From: Limimaricola cinnabarinus
Lineage (GTDB): Bacteria > Pseudomonadota > Alphaproteobacteria > Rhodobacterales > Rhodobacteraceae
Direction: 5' to 3'
NCBI RefSeq assembly: GCF_002723615.1
Contig: NZ_KZ304951.1
Location: 83,344-147,343, forward strand
DNA: 64,000 nucleotides
The position numbers and the translations under genes were made by a program. Shown here one piece after another: positions 34,535-44,374 of this stretch (the stretch's first letter is position 1; the number at the start of each line of letters is the position of its first letter). The notes under the pieces were generated by a model. It saw only the letters and a program-made list of their open reading frames with translations. It searched no databases and had not been told where the DNA came from.

Positions 34535-35640
34535 GTGAAGCTTGGGGATGTCAGGGAGAGCCGGGGGCTGCCGCCATGCGCCGCCATCGGGGGAAAGGTG
34601 CAACCGCGCGACGGCGTCAGGGCAGGGCTGCCCGGATGGGTGCCGCCCGCGGTGCGGCATTACATCGAGCATGTCGAGGGCGGCGCGCCGATCCGGGTGC
34701 TGGCCCGCCGTTCGGCGGTCCATGCCTCGACCGTGCTCAGACAGGTGCGCCAGCTCGAAAGCCGCCGCGACGATCCGCTGGTCGATGCCGGGCTGAAGCG
34801 GCTGTCGCAATGTTTCGGTTCCGACATCTCCGAGGAGAACGAGATGACCCATCATGACCGACATGGACCGCGCCCCGAGGCCGGCGGGGAGGAGGCCGAG
34901 GCGCTGCGCGTGTTGCGGCGCATGGCCGAGCCGGGAGCGGTGCTCGCGGTCGCCGCCGAGATGGCCGTGGCGGCGGTGATGCGCGAGGCCGAGGGCGGGG
35001 CGGCGCAGCGGCTGGCGCGGCTCGACCGCAGCCTGGCCGAAACGCTGGCGCTGCGCGGCTGGATCGCGGCGCGGGGCGGGGCGGGGCGGGGCGGGTGGCG
35101 CGCTACCGCATCACCGCCAAGGGCCGCGCGGCGCTGCGCGCGGCCATGCCCGCGCCGCCGCCCGAACCGGGATTTGCCGAGGCGCAGGCGGGCTTCGCGG
35201 CCGCGCCGCAGGGCGCGCGGGCGATCACCAATGAGGGGCCGCTGACGCTTCTGGCGCGCCGCCGCGACCGCGACGGGCGGCCCTTTCTGGCGCGCGAACT
35301 GGTGACGGCGGGCGAGCGGCTGCGCGAGGATTTCGAGCTGGCGCAGATCGGCCCGCGGGTGACGCAGGACTGGTCGCGCTACCTCACCGGGGGCTGCGAG
35401 GGCGGTCGCGGCGGCGGCGCGCCATCCGGTGCCCGGGGCAGGCTGGCGGCGGCGCTGTCGGATCTCGGCCCCGGGCTCGGCGACGTGGCGCTGCGCTGCT
35501 GCTGCTATCTCGAAGGGATGGAGGTGCTGGAGCGGCGCATGGGCTGGTCGGCGCGCTCGGGCAAGATCGTGCTGCGCATCGCGCTGGAGCGGCTCAGGCG
35601 GCATTACGACGGCATGTCGGGCGGCGACATGATCGGCTGA
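34535..35640 (+). pseudogene. DUF6456 helix-turn-helix regulator, frameshifted at a CGGGG repeat
   Basis: The first part (34535 to about 35095) reads GWVPPAVRHYIEHVEGGAPIRVLARRSAVHASTVLRQVRQLE, the HTH of DUF6456 proteins, then DPLVDAGLKRL, RVLRRMAEPGAVLAVAAEM and ETLALRGWIAARG. The expected continuation, RYRITAKGRAALRAAM then GPLTLLARRRDRDGRPFL, FELAQIGPRVTQDW, LGDVALRCCCYLEGMEVLERRMGWSARSGKIVLRIALERLRRHYD, is in another frame to the stop at 35640. The switch lies in four CGGGG units at 35072-35091. Loss of one unit restores a single frame of about 366 codons. Either this is a pseudogene, a slippage-controlled gene, or a sequencing error in a hard G-rich tract. The gene is normally conserved in this order, so the break is notable. 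Confidence 0.8.
35072..35095 (+). repeat. (CGGGG)4 tandem repeat plus partial unit inside the DUF6456 gene
   Basis: Four perfect CGGGG units followed by CGGG. Units of 5 bp change the frame each time one is gained or lost; three or six units would be in frame, four are not. Confidence 0.9.
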
Positions 35641-35647
35641 GACGCGA

Positions 35648-35677
35648 AATGGCGGCGGGTTTTCCCCCGCCGCCATT
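35648..35677. terminator. Bidirectional terminator between the DUF6456 gene and katA
   Basis: AATGGCGGCGGG pairs perfectly with CCCGCCGCCATT over a 6-nt loop. It lies between two convergent genes, 7 bp after the DUF6456 stop and 23 bp after the katA stop. Confidence 0.75.
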
Positions 35678-35700
35678 CGAGTTTCACGCGAACCGGTCGA

Positions 35701-37191
35701 TCACTCGGCGGCGTGGCTGGTGTCGACGCTCGCATTCTCGGTCTTGGCATGGCGCAGCGCCTCGCGCACGCCGTCGCCATACGCCTGATCGACCTTGTCG
35801 AAATGCGCGAGCTGGCGATCGACGATCTCCTGCGGCACGCCCGCCATGGCGGTGGCGATGTTCGAGAAGAGGCGGCTCTTCTGGCCTTCGTCGAACATGT
35901 TGAACAGCGCGCGCGGCTGGCTGTAGTGATCGGCCTCCGCGCGGAAATCATAGCGCCCCACCTCGCCCTCGTAGCGATGCGGCGGCTCCTGCACGCTGGG
36001 GTCCTCGACCGGCCCGCCGAAGGAGTTCGGCTCGTAATAGGCGTCGGGGTTGGTGCGCAGGCCGGTCGGCATCTCGCCGTCGCGGTGGTAGTGATGCACC
36101 GGGCAACGCGGCTTGTTGACCTCGAGCGTGTCGTAATGCGTGCCGATCCGGTAGCGATGCGCGTCCGGGTAGGAAAAAAGCCGCCCTTGCAGCATCTTGT
36201 CGGGCGAAAAGCCGATGCCCGGCACGACGTTCGAGGGGTTGAAAGCCGATTGCTCGATCTCGGCGAAGTAGTTCTCGGCGTTGCGGTTCAATTCCATCTC
36301 GCCGACCTTGATCAACGGGTAGTCGCCATGCGGCCAGACCTTGGTCAGGTCGAAGGCCGACCAGCCGGTCTTCTTCTCGAACTCGATCGCCTCCATCTCG
36401 GGCATCACCTGGATGAACATGTCCCATTGCGGGAATTGTCCGTTCGCGATGGTGCCGAACAGCGCCTCCTGGTAGGTCTCGCGGCTCTTGCCGATGACCT
36501 GCACCGCCTCGTCATTGGTGAAGTGCTTGTGGCCCTGCCGGGTCTTGAAGTGGAACTTGACCCAGAACCGCTCGCCTTCGTCGTTCCACAGGCTGAAGGT
36601 GTGGGAGCCATAACCGTTCATGTGCATCGGCGTCTGCGGCAGGCCGCGATCCGACATCAGGATCGTCACCTGATGCAGGCTCTCGGGGCAGAGCGACCAG
36701 AAATCCCACATCGCGGTGGCCGAGCGCAGATTGGTGCGCGGGTGGCGCTTCTGGGTGTGGATGAAATCCGGGAACTTGTAGGGATCGGCCACGAAGAAGA
36801 CGGGGGTGTTGTTGCCCACGAGGTCCCAGTTGCCTTCCTCGGTGTAGAACTTGAGCGCGAAGCCGCGCACGTCGCGCTCGGCATCCGCGGCACCCTGTTC
36901 GCCCGCCACGGTCGAGAAGCGCGCGAGCATTTCGGTCTCGGCGCCCGGCTTGAACACGGCGGCGCGGGAGTATTTCGTGATGTCTTCGGTCACCCGCAGC
37001 GTGCCATAGGCGCCCCAGCCCTTGGCGTGGACCACGCGCTCGGGGATGCGTTCGCGGTTCTGATGGGCGAGCTTTTCGATCAGCTGGTAGTCTTCGAGCA
37101 GGACGGGGCCGCGCGGGCCGACGGTCTTGGCGTTCTGGTTGTCGGCGACGGGCGCGCCTGCGGATGTCGTGAGGCGGGGGCGATCGGTCAT
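35701..37191 (-). CDS. katA: Catalase (small-subunit, monofunctional haem catalase)
   Basis: A 496-residue cytosolic haem catalase that dismutates hydrogen peroxide. It opens [26 protein letters not shown]; the catalytic His is in [18 protein letters not shown], the distal Asn in [14 protein letters not shown], and the haem-ligand Tyr in [15 protein letters not shown]. The NADPH-binding [11 protein letters not shown] segment is present. The length fits the clade of about 480-500 residues. It is divergent from oxyR, and the 105-bp gap holds two inverted repeats, so induction by OxyR under peroxide is very likely. Confidence 0.96.
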   Translation of the reverse strand: MTDRPRLTTSAGAPVADNQNAKTVGPRGPVLLEDYQLIEKLAHQNRERIPERVVHAKGWGAYGTLRVTEDITKYSRAAVFKPGAETEMLARFSTVAGEQGAADAERDVRGFALKFYTEEGNWDLVGNNTPVFFVADPYKFPDFIHTQKRHPRTNLRSATAMWDFWSLCPESLHQVTILMSDRGLPQTPMHMNGYGSHTFSLWNDEGERFWVKFHFKTRQGHKHFTNDEAVQVIGKSRETYQEALFGTIANGQFPQWDMFIQVMPEMEAIEFEKKTGWSAFDLTKVWPHGDYPLIKVGEMELNRNAENYFAEIEQSAFNPSNVVPGIGFSPDKMLQGRLFSYPDAHRYRIGTHYDTLEVNKPRCPVHHYHRDGEMPTGLRTNPDAYYEPNSFGGPVEDPSVQEPPHRYEGEVGRYDFRAEADHYSQPRALFNMFDEGQKSRLFSNIATAMAGVPQEIVDRQLAHFDKVDQAYGDGVREALRHAKTENASVDTSHAAE

Positions 37192-37236
37192 GGCTGTCCT
37201 CCGGGGTTGGCTTCGGACAGGACTATGGCGCGCGGT

Positions 37237-37266
37237 GGCCAGAAGACAAAATCGGATTTTCTGGCC
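37237..37266. promoter_or_regulatory. Inverted repeat in the katA-oxyR gap, distal site
   Basis: GGCCAGAA and TTCTGGCC, perfect 8-bp arms 14 bp apart, with an inner AAAATC-G-GATTTT palindrome. It lies on the katA side of the gap, where an activator site or the katA promoter is expected. Confidence 0.5.
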
Positions 37267-37270
37267 TTAT

Positions 37271-37289
37271 CCATAAGCCGGGCTTATGG
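37271..37289. promoter_or_regulatory. Inverted repeat next to the oxyR start
   Basis: CCATAAGC-N3-GCTTATGG, perfect 8-bp arms, containing ATAA-N7-TTAT in the manner of LysR-type sites (T-N11-A). It ends 7 bp before the oxyR ATG, so OxyR bound here would repress its own gene. The site is a strong OxyR candidate by position. Confidence 0.55.
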
Positions 37290-37296
37290 GTAGGGC

Positions 37297-38223
37297 ATGA
37301 CGCCATCACTCAAACAACTGCGCTACTTCGTGGCGCTGGCCGAAACCGGCGGCTTCGGGCGGGCGGCCGAGACGGTCTTCGTCACGCAGCCGGCGCTCAG
37401 CCAGCAGATCCGCGAGCTGGAGACGATCCTCGGCGTCGGCCTCGTGGAGCGGCTGCCGCGCGGGATCAGGCTGACGCGGGCGGGGCGCGAGGTGCTGGAG
37501 CGGGCGCGGCGCATCCTGTCGGAGGTCGCCGATCTGGAGCGCGCGGCGCGGCTGTCGCGCGGTCTGACGGGGCGGCTTCGGCTCGGGGTGATCCCGACCG
37601 TGGCGCCCTATCTGCTGCCCGGCGCGCTGACGCGGCTCAGGGCGCAGGATCTCACGCTCGACATCCGGGTGCGCGAGGCGCAGACCGAAGCGCTGCTCGA
37701 CGATCTGGAGGCGGGGCGGGTGGATGCGGTGGTCGCGGCGCTGCCGCTGCCGGATGCGGGGCTGGCGGTGGAGCCGCTCTTCGAGGACCGTTTCGTGCTG
37801 GCGGGCACGCGGGCGCGGCTGGCGCGCTGGTCGCGCGGGGCTGGGGCGCGGCGCCCGGCCGAGCTGGCGCCCGACCAGCTCCTGCTGCTCGACGAGGGCC
37901 ATTGCCTTGCCGATCAGGCGCTGGAGGTCTGCGGGCTGAGGGAGCGCGGGCGCGTCGATCTGGGCGCCTCGTCGCTGGCCACGCTGGCGGGGCTGGTGGC
38001 CGAGGGGTTCGGGCTGACATTGCTGCCCGAGATCGCGCTCAGGGCCGAGAGGGCGGCGGCGCCGGGGCTGTCGCTGATGCGCTTTGCCGGACCCGAGCCC
38101 GCGCGCAAGCTGGCGCTGCTCTACCGGGCGGGCGGCGATGACGGCTGGTCCGCGCCGCTCGCCGCGCTCTTGCGCGATGCGGGGGCCGAGCTTCTCGGCT
38201 CGGCCCGCGCGGTCTGTCCCTGA
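37297..38223 (+). CDS. oxyR: Hydrogen-peroxide sensor OxyR (LysR family)
   Basis: A 308-residue LysR-type regulator. The HTH is at residues 1-60 ([38 protein letters not shown]). The sensing domain holds the two redox cysteines of OxyR in [19 protein letters not shown], nine residues apart, as in E. coli Cys199/Cys208. With the divergent katA and the convergent peroxiredoxin this is a complete peroxide-response locus. Length is normal. Its stop is 5 bp from the stop of the peroxiredoxin gene. Confidence 0.95.
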   Translation: MTPSLKQLRYFVALAETGGFGRAAETVFVTQPALSQQIRELETILGVGLVERLPRGIRLTRAGREVLERARRILSEVADLERAARLSRGLTGRLRLGVIPTVAPYLLPGALTRLRAQDLTLDIRVREAQTEALLDDLEAGRVDAVVAALPLPDAGLAVEPLFEDRFVLAGTRARLARWSRGAGARRPAELAPDQLLLLDEGHCLADQALEVCGLRERGRVDLGASSLATLAGLVAEGFGLTLLPEIALRAERAAAPGLSLMRFAGPEPARKLALLYRAGGDDGWSAPLAALLRDAGAELLGSARAVCP

Positions 38224-38227
38224 AGGA

Positions 38228-38782
38228 TCAGGCGGCCTGCTCGCGGTTGGCCTTTTCGAGCCATTCGAGCACGCTCTCGGGCGAGGAGACGCCGTAGGGG
38301 TCCTCGGGGTGGTTGTCGCACAGGCCCGGCTCCTCGAACCACGCCTCGACGCGGCCGTCATTGATGACGGCGGCATAGCGCCACGAGCGCAACCCGAAGC
38401 CGAGATTGTCCTTGCGCACCAGCATGCCGGCGCGGCGGGTGAACTCGCCGGAGCCGTCGGGGATCACCTCGACATTCTCGAGGTTCTGGGCCTTGGCCCA
38501 CTGGTTCATCACGAAGGCGTCGTTGACCGACATGCAGTAGATCGCGTCGATGCCCTGGGCGCGGAACGCCTCGATGTTCTTTTCGAAGCCGGGCAGCTGG
38601 TAGGTCGAGCAGGTCGGGGTGAAGGCACCGGGCAGCGAGAACAGCACCACGCGCTTGCCCGCGAAATAGGAGGCGGTGTCGCGCTCTTCCCAGCGGAAGG
38701 GGTTGGGGCCGTCAATGCTTTCGTCGCGCACGCGGGTGCGGAAGGTCACGTCGGGAATACGGGCGCCGGGCTGCATGGGCAT
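38228..38782 (-). CDS. Peroxiredoxin (Prx5 type)
   Basis: A 184-residue thioredoxin-fold peroxidase. The peroxidatic Cys is in the hallmark [26 protein letters not shown] precedes it, and [25 protein letters not shown] and [18 protein letters not shown] follow. The last matches the Prx5 class that uses glutathione/glutaredoxin or thioredoxin. A second Cys in EPGLCDNHP may act as resolving Cys. It is convergent to oxyR and likely part of the same response, though its own promoter region shows no obvious OxyR palindrome. Confidence 0.9.
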   Translation of the reverse strand: MPMQPGARIPDVTFRTRVRDESIDGPNPFRWEERDTASYFAGKRVVLFSLPGAFTPTCSTYQLPGFEKNIEAFRAQGIDAIYCMSVNDAFVMNQWAKAQNLENVEVIPDGSGEFTRRAGMLVRKDNLGFGLRSWRYAAVINDGRVEAWFEEPGLCDNHPEDPYGVSSPESVLEWLEKANREQAA

Positions 38783-38986
38783 GCTCCTGTCTGTCTGATC
38801 GATGGGCTCGGGGCGTCACTTAGGAAATCGGGCGCGGCTTCGCAATGCTGCGATGCGGCAGTTCGGGATTCCGCCGAAGCCGCATGGCAGGGTTGCAGCG
38901 GGCGCGGTCCGTGCGGCCCCTGCCGCGTTGCGCCCATGCGCGGCGCGGCCTATGTATCGGTCAGGCCAAGAGGAAAGGCATCCCCC

Positions 38987-39937
38987 GTGCGCGACCTGAA
39001 GATCCCCGGCGACCGCCACCCCGAAAAGGCGCGCCGCGCCGACAGCGCGCCGCAGCCCAAGAAGCCCGACTGGATCCGCGTCAAGGCGCCGACCTCGGAA
39101 GGCTACAAGGCGACGCGCGACATCATGCGCGAGCACAAGCTCGTCACCGTCTGCGAGGAGGCGGGCTGCCCCAATGTCGGCGAATGCTGGAGCCAGGGCC
39201 ACGCCACCATGATGATCATGGGCGAGATCTGCACCCGCGGCTGCACCTTCTGCAACGTGGCGACGGGCCGACCCGACACGCTCGACGTGTTCGAGCCGGG
39301 GCGCGTGGCCGATGCGGTCAAGAAGCTCGGGCTCAACCATGTGGTGATCACGAGCGTCGACCGCGACGACGTGGATGATGGCGGGGCCGAGCATTTCGCC
39401 CAGACGATCCGCGCCATCCGCCGCCAGTCTCCCGGCACGACGATCGAGATCCTGACGCCCGATTTCCTGAAATCGAAGCCCGGCTCGCTGGAGATCGTGG
39501 TCGCCGCCAAGCCGGACGTGTTCAACCACAATCTCGAAACCGTGCCGGGCCTCTACCCGGAGGTGCGCCCCGGCGCGCGCTATTTTCACAGCCTGCGGCT
39601 GTTGCAGCGGGTCAAGGAGATCGACCCGTCGATGTTCACCAAGTCGGGCATCATGGTGGGCCTTGGCGAGGACAAGCAGGGCGTGCATCAGGTGATGGAC
39701 GACATGCGCGCCGCCGATATCGATTTCCTGACCATCGGCCAGTATCTCCAGCCGACGCCGAAGCACCACGCCGTGGACCGCTTCGTCACGCCCGAGGAGT
39801 TCGCCAGCTACGAGAAGGCGGCGCGGGGCAAGGGCTTCCTGATGGTTTCGGCGACGCCGCTGACGCGGTCGTCCTACCATGCGGGCGAGGATTTCGCGCA
39901 GCTGCGCGCGGCGCGGCTGGCCCGGCTGGGCGCCTGA
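38987..39937 (+). CDS. lipA: Lipoyl synthase
   Basis: A 316-residue radical-SAM enzyme that inserts two sulfurs into octanoyl chains of lipoyl domains. The auxiliary cluster motif is [13 protein letters not shown] and the radical SAM motif [10 protein letters not shown]. The conserved C-terminal Ser is in [15 protein letters not shown] start at 38987 with AGGAAAGG nine bases before it; no ATG fits. Length typical. lipB is not nearby. Confidence 0.96.
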   Translation: MRDLKIPGDRHPEKARRADSAPQPKKPDWIRVKAPTSEGYKATRDIMREHKLVTVCEEAGCPNVGECWSQGHATMMIMGEICTRGCTFCNVATGRPDTLDVFEPGRVADAVKKLGLNHVVITSVDRDDVDDGGAEHFAQTIRAIRRQSPGTTIEILTPDFLKSKPGSLEIVVAAKPDVFNHNLETVPGLYPEVRPGARYFHSLRLLQRVKEIDPSMFTKSGIMVGLGEDKQGVHQVMDDMRAADIDFLTIGQYLQPTPKHHAVDRFVTPEEFASYEKAARGKGFLMVSATPLTRSSYHAGEDFAQLRAARLARLGA

Positions 39938-39977
39938 TCCGTTTCATCTTTCTTCAAATACGCATATCCGCCGCCGG

Positions 39978-40868
39978 TCACTCGACCGGCGGCACCGATT
40001 TGAGATAGGCGGCGACCGCGGCGCGGTCTTCGGACGAAAGCCTGGCCATCTCCTCGACCACCAGCGCCATCTCGCCGCCCGCCGTGTCGAAATCGGGCGT
40101 GAAGCCGGTTTCCAGGTAATAGGCGATGTCCTCTTCGGACCAGTCGAGCCCGGCGGGGGTGATGTTCGGGATGCGGCCTTCGCCCGAGGGGTTGGGTGCG
40201 CCCGACAGCCAGCGCGCCTGATCGAGCCCGCCCAAGGGCCCGCGCGGCGTGTGGCATTCGCCGCAATGGGCCAGCGCCTCGGCGATGTAGCGCCCGCGCT
40301 CGGCGGGCTCCGGCAGATCGCCATCGACGACCCATTCCTCGCGCAGGTTCATCAGCTTCCACAGCCCGACCCCGCGCCGGATCGAGAATGGAAAGGGCAG
40401 GTCATGCGGCCGGTTTTCGGCCTCCGAGGGCGGCAGCTCGCGCAGATGCGCCACCAGGTCGCGCATGTCCTGCGGCTCGGCGCGGGCATAGGCGGCATAG
40501 GGCAGGGCGGGATAGTAATGCGCGCCCGAAGGCGAGACGCCGCGCATCACCGCATTCACGATCTCGGCGTCCGACCAGTCGCCCACGCCTTGTGTCGAGG
40601 GCGAGATATTGGGCGCGTAGAAGGTGCCGAAGGGCGAGGCGAAGGCGCGCCCGCCCGACAGAACCGGCGCGTCGCCGATATCGGCCTCGGGCGCCACGTG
40701 GCAGGCCGCGCAGCCCGCCGCCGCGAAGACCCGCGCGCCGCGCGCCGCATCGCCGGGCGGCCCCGCGAGCACCTCCTCGGGCAGCGGCTCGGGCGCGGTC
40801 AGCACCCAGCCCGTGCCCGCCGCCAGCAGCGCCAGCGCCGCCGCGGCCCCGAGCGCGCGGCGGATCAT
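39978..40868 (-). CDS. Membrane-anchored diheme cytochrome c
   Basis: A 296-residue c-type cytochrome. An N-terminal helix (ALGAAAALALLAAGTGWVL) anchors it in the membrane and the rest is periplasmic. Two CxxCH sites are present: CAACHVAP near residue 52 and CGECHTPRG near residue 203; axial Met candidates include MRGVSPSG and FTPDFDTAGGEMALVVEEM. It resembles the diheme subunits linked to periplasmic dehydrogenases (alcohol, sorbitol or gluconate type). It overlaps the upstream cytochrome c' gene by 4 nt (ATGA), so the two form one unit. A CCGCCGGTC/GACCGGCGG hairpin covers its last codons at 39971-39992. Confidence 0.88.
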   Translation of the reverse strand: MIRRALGAAAALALLAAGTGWVLTAPEPLPEEVLAGPPGDAARGARVFAAAGCAACHVAPEADIGDAPVLSGGRAFASPFGTFYAPNISPSTQGVGDWSDAEIVNAVMRGVSPSGAHYYPALPYAAYARAEPQDMRDLVAHLRELPPSEAENRPHDLPFPFSIRRGVGLWKLMNLREEWVVDGDLPEPAERGRYIAEALAHCGECHTPRGPLGGLDQARWLSGAPNPSGEGRIPNITPAGLDWSEEDIAYYLETGFTPDFDTAGGEMALVVEEMARLSSEDRAAVAAYLKSVPPVE

Positions 40869-41344
40869 TCTTCGGGTTTGCGGAAGGCCTTGTGGCAATC
40901 GCCGCAGGCGCCGCCAAGGCCGCCCATCGCGCCTTGCAGCGCGGCCAGATCGGTGCCGGCGGCGTCCTGCATGACCGAAGTCGCCTCAACGAGGCTGGCC
41001 TGGTGCTCCTCGAATTCGCCCATCTTCTCCCAGATGGCGGGCAGGGCGCGGCTGTCGGCGATCTGTTCGCTCGACGAGCCCTCGACCCAGTAGACATCGC
41101 CCGCCGCGCCGACCGCATCGGCCAGACCGGCGAGAGCGCCCGCCGCGGCACCGGCGGTGGCGGCGTCATAATCCGTCTCGCCCTTGGCCATCGCGCCCAG
41201 AACGCCCAGATGCGCGCCCATCAGCTTCATGTGGCTCTCGCGCAGCTCATGCGCCTTTTGCGGCTCGAAGGCCTGGGCGGAGGCGAGGCCGGCCAGGGCG
41301 GTGAGCCCGGCGGCGGCGAGGGCAAGACGGATCGGACGGGACAT
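40865..41344 (-). CDS. Cytochrome c'-type protein
   Basis: A 159-residue precursor with a signal peptide ending near LASAQAFEP. The mature part is a four-helix bundle with the haem site CGDCHKAFRKP at the very C-terminus, the hallmark of cytochrome c'. The conserved N-terminal RESHMKLMGAHLGVL follows the mature start. Cytochrome c' binds NO and CO; coupling with a diheme cytochrome suggests NO detoxification or electron transfer, but this is inference. Confidence 0.9.
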   Translation of the reverse strand: MSRPIRLALAAAGLTALAGLASAQAFEPQKAHELRESHMKLMGAHLGVLGAMAKGETDYDAATAGAAAGALAGLADAVGAAGDVYWVEGSSSEQIADSRALPAIWEKMGEFEEHQASLVEATSVMQDAAGTDLAALQGAMGGLGGACGDCHKAFRKPEE

Positions 41345-41431
41345 GACGGCATCTCCTGCTGTGCGACTATGCGTGATCTACCCTAGCGTCAGCCGGCTCT
41401 CGGTCCAGCGGAAACACGCCGCGCGATGCGC

Positions 41432-41614
41432 TCAGCGCAGCCCCGCGCCGCGGCCCGTCGGCGTGACGCTCAGCGCCTCGGGCCAGCCGATGAAACGCTC
41501 AACCCCCACCAGAAGCAGGCACAGCGCCACGACGCCCGCGATGAGCGCCATGCGGCGCGGCGAGGGGGGGTGGCGGACCCAGTGGGTCAGCCGCAGCAGC
41601 CAATGGATGTTCAT
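41432..41614 (-). CDS. Small membrane protein
   Basis: A 60-residue protein with a basic N-terminus (HWLLRLTHWVRHPPSPRR), one membrane helix (MALIAGVVALCLLLVGVERFIGW) and a short tail. AGGGAAAG precedes the ATG. Short proteins with the same ERFxGWPE segment after a helix seem common in Rhodobacterales. Function unknown. It is divergent from the RatA/Coq10-like gene. Confidence 0.7.
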   Translation of the reverse strand: MNIHWLLRLTHWVRHPPSPRRMALIAGVVALCLLLVGVERFIGWPEALSVTPTGRGAGLR

Positions 41615-41736
41615 GTCGCACTTTCCCTGTCGGTTCGTTGCACCAGATCGGTGCGATGATCGCATGGCGCAAGCGGTCCGGGGTTGATCCCGGGCGGCGC
41701 GAGAGCGAAATGAGGCGAGACACGAAGGACCGATCC

Positions 41737-42186
41737 ATGCCGACACATTCCGAGACCCGCACGCTGCCCTACAGCGCCCAGCAGATGTACGACCTCGTGG
41801 CCGATGTCGGCAACTATCCCAAGTTCCTGCCATGGACCGCCGCCGCGCGGGTGCGCTCGGTCACGCCCGAGGGCGATCACGAGGTGATGCTCGCCGACAT
41901 GGTGATCTCCTTCAAGGTGTTCCGCGAGCGTTTCACCAGCCGGGTCACGCTCTGGCCCGGGCAGAAGAAGATCCATACCGAATATATCGACGGGCCGTTC
42001 CACCATCTCGAAAGCAATTGGAGCTTCCGCGACGTGGAGGGCGGCGCGGAGGTGCATTTCGACGTGGATTTCGAGTTCCGCAACCGGTTGTTGCAGGGCG
42101 CGGCGGGGCTGTTCTTCAACGAGGCGATGCAGCGGGTGGTGCGCGCCTTCGAGCGGCGCGCGCATGAGCTTTACGACCGGCCCTGA
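41737..42186 (+). CDS. RatA/Coq10-like START-domain protein
   Basis: A 149-residue protein of the polyketide-cyclase/START superfamily. It contains RTLPYSAQQMYDLVADVGNYPKFLPW, then HTEYIDGPFHHLESNWSFRD and FDVDFEFRNRLLQGAAGLFFNEAMQRVVRAFERRA. Proteins like this are annotated either as ubiquinone-binding Coq10 homologues or as RatA ribosome-association toxins; no antitoxin gene (RatB) follows, so a Coq10-like role in respiratory quinone handling is more likely here. It is convergent to cinA. Confidence 0.88.
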   Translation: MPTHSETRTLPYSAQQMYDLVADVGNYPKFLPWTAAARVRSVTPEGDHEVMLADMVISFKVFRERFTSRVTLWPGQKKIHTEYIDGPFHHLESNWSFRDVEGGAEVHFDVDFEFRNRLLQGAAGLFFNEAMQRVVRAFERRAHELYDRP

Positions 42187-42201
42187 AGGGCCTTGCGCCG
42201 C

Positions 42202-42681
42202 TCAGCCATCCTGCCGGGTGATCGCGTCGATCACCGCGGCGATGGCGTGATCTCGGGCCAGGGCGCGCACCGTGTCGCGCCCGCGCGCGCCGAACTCGAC
42301 AAGCTCCGTCTTGCAGCCTTGCGCCGTGGCGACGCCGAAGCAGACCCGTCCTTCGGGCTTGTATTCGGATGCGCCCGGCCCGGCGATGCCGGTGATCGAG
42401 ATGGCGATGTCGGCGCCCGAGGCGGATAGCGCGCCCTGCGCCATTTCCGCCGCGACCTCGACGCTCACCGCGCCATGCGCGTCAAGCGTGGCGGGGGAGA
42501 CGCCGAGCAGCGCCTGCTTGGCGGCGTTGGAGTAGGTGACGACGCCCCAGTCGAAGACGTTCGAGGCGCCCGGCGTTTCGGTGATCGCCGCGGCCAGCAT
42601 GCCGCCGGTGCAGCTTTCGGCGGTGGCCACGCGCAGCCCCGCCGCGCGCGCCGCGTTCACCAGACGTGCCGTGTCGCCCAT
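42202..42681 (-). CDS. CinA-family nicotinamide-nucleotide amidohydrolase
   Basis: A 159-residue protein equal to the C-terminal deamidase domain of CinA (PncC type). The motifs are VATAESCTGGMLAAAITETPGAS, GVVTYSNAAKQALLGV, VEVAAEMAQGAL and the Ser/Thr-rich ISITGIAGPGA. It would deamidate NMN in pyridine-nucleotide recycling. It starts 2 bp after the pgpA stop, as the last gene of ispDF-pgpA-cinA. Confidence 0.92.
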   Translation of the reverse strand: MGDTARLVNAARAAGLRVATAESCTGGMLAAAITETPGASNVFDWGVVTYSNAAKQALLGVSPATLDAHGAVSVEVAAEMAQGALSASGADIAISITGIAGPGASEYKPEGRVCFGVATAQGCKTELVEFGARGRDTVRALARDHAIAAVIDAITRQDG

Positions 42682-42683
42682 GC

Positions 42684-43181
42684 TCAGCCTCCGAAGATCA
42701 GGACGCCATGCGCCAGCGCCGCCAGCACAACCACGCCGAGGGCGGCAAAGATCCCGGCGACGACGTCGTCGAGCATCAGCCCGGTGATGTCGCCGCGCCG
42801 GTCGATGCGGCCCACGAGCCAGGGCTTCCAGATGTCGAACAGCCGAAACAGCGCGAAGGCCGCGACCCAGCCGGGCCACAGATCGAGCACCGGCGCGCCG
42901 ACATGGGCCGCGCCGAACAGCACCGGCCAGATCGCGATCCACTGGCCCACCACCTCGTCGATGACGACATGGGAGGGATCGTGATCGCCCGCGCGCGCGG
43001 CCTCGGCCCTTGCCGCCGGAAAGCCCAGAACCAGCGCCAGCGCGATCATGGCGAGCATCAGCCACGGCCCGCCGATCCAGTGGATCGGCAGCGCCACGAC
43101 GAGGGCGGCGAGAGAGCCCCATGTGCCGGGGGCGGGGCGGATCAGCCCGCTGTAGAAGAAGGTGGCGATGAGCCGGCTCAT
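42684..43181 (-). CDS. pgpA: Phosphatidylglycerophosphatase A
   Basis: A 165-residue membrane enzyme that makes phosphatidylglycerol from its phosphate. It has the family start [22 protein letters not shown], the acidic motif [13 protein letters not shown], then [13 protein letters not shown] and the second acidic site [15 protein letters not shown]. Four helices are predicted. Its ATG overlaps the ispDF stop (ATGA). Confidence 0.93.
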   Translation of the reverse strand: MSRLIATFFYSGLIRPAPGTWGSLAALVVALPIHWIGGPWLMLAMIALALVLGFPAARAEAARAGDHDPSHVVIDEVVGQWIAIWPVLFGAAHVGAPVLDLWPGWVAAFALFRLFDIWKPWLVGRIDRRGDITGLMLDDVVAGIFAALGVVVLAALAHGVLIFGG

Positions 43182-44374
43182 GATTTCACCAGCGTCGCGG
43201 TGGCCATGGCGGCGATGCCTTCCTCGCGGCCCGCAAAGCCCAGCCGCTCGGAGGTGGTCGCCTTGACGCTGACCCTTCCCGGCTCGATCTGCATGATCCG
43301 CGCAAGCTCGGCGCGCATCGCCTCGGCATGCGGGCCGATCTTGGGCCGCTCGCAGATCAGCGTCACGTCGCAATGGGTGACGGCAAAGCCCTCGACCCGC
43401 GCGAGATCGGCGGCATGGGCGAGGAAGATCTCCGAGCGCGCGCCCTTCCACTGCGGATCGGAGGGCGGGAAATGCTGGCCGATATCGCCATGCGCCATCG
43501 CGCCATAGATCGCGTCGGTCAGCGCGTGCATGCCGACATCGGCGTCCGAATGGCCCGCAAGCCCTGCGTGATGCGGGATCTCGACCCCGCACAGCCAGAC
43601 CGCGTCGCCCGGCCCGAAGGCATGCACGTCGAATCCATTGCCCGTTCTCACATCCATGTCGCACCCCAATATCCGCTCGGCGCGGGCGAAATCCTGCGCG
43701 CCGGTGATCTTCAGATTGTCCTCGTGGCCCGGCACGACCGTAACCGCAAGCCCCGCCGCGCGCGCCACCGCCACATCGTCGGCGGCGGGCGGGCCGTCAT
43801 GGGCGCGATGCGCCGCGAGGATGGCGTCGAAACGAAAGCCCTGCGGCGTCTGCGCGCGCACCAGTCCCTCGCGCGAGGGGGCCTCGGCCACCCTGTTGTC
43901 CGAGACGCGCCACAGCGCGTCGGTGACGGTGAGGCCGGGGGCCGCCGCCGCTCCATGATCGAGCGCCGCGATCACCGCGCGGATCGTCTCGCGCGGCACC
44001 AGCGGCCGCGCGGCATCATGAATGAGAACCCTCAATGGCGCGTGCTTTTCCAGCGCCTCCAGCCCCGCGCGCACCGAATGCGCGCGCTCCGCGCCGCCCG
44101 GCACGACGAGATCGGCCATGGCCTCGATCTCGGGGTGCCGGCCGATCTCCTCGGCGCGCAGCACGAGGCAGAGGGGGCCGAGCCCGGCAAAGGCCGCGAT
44201 GCTGCGCGCCAGCACGGTCCGCCCGCCCAGATCGCGCCACTGCTTGGCCAGCCCGCCGCCCGCGCGCAGGCCGCGCCCGGCGGCGACGATCACGGTGGCG
44301 ACCGTCGCGTCATCGGTGGTCGAGGGGTCGGGATCGGGCAGGGACGACGAGGGGTCGGACGGGCGGGATGTCAC
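43178..44374 (-). CDS. ispDF: Bifunctional IspD/IspF of isoprenoid synthesis
   Basis: A 398-residue fusion of two enzymes of the methylerythritol phosphate pathway. Residues about 20-240 are IspD ([61 protein letters not shown]). Residues about 242-398 are IspF ([15 protein letters not shown] with Asp-x-His zinc ligands, [40 protein letters not shown]). Such fusions are normal in alphaproteobacteria. GTG start at 44374 with GAAGGAGAGAGC before it. Confidence 0.95.
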   Translation of the reverse strand: MTSRPSDPSSSLPDPDPSTTDDATVATVIVAAGRGLRAGGGLAKQWRDLGGRTVLARSIAAFAGLGPLCLVLRAEEIGRHPEIEAMADLVVPGGAERAHSVRAGLEALEKHAPLRVLIHDAARPLVPRETIRAVIAALDHGAAAAPGLTVTDALWRVSDNRVAEAPSREGLVRAQTPQGFRFDAILAAHRAHDGPPAADDVAVARAAGLAVTVVPGHEDNLKITGAQDFARAERILGCDMDVRTGNGFDVHAFGPGDAVWLCGVEIPHHAGLAGHSDADVGMHALTDAIYGAMAHGDIGQHFPPSDPQWKGARSEIFLAHAADLARVEGFAVTHCDVTLICERPKIGPHAEAMRAELARIMQIEPGRVSVKATTSERLGFAGREEGIAAMATATLVKS

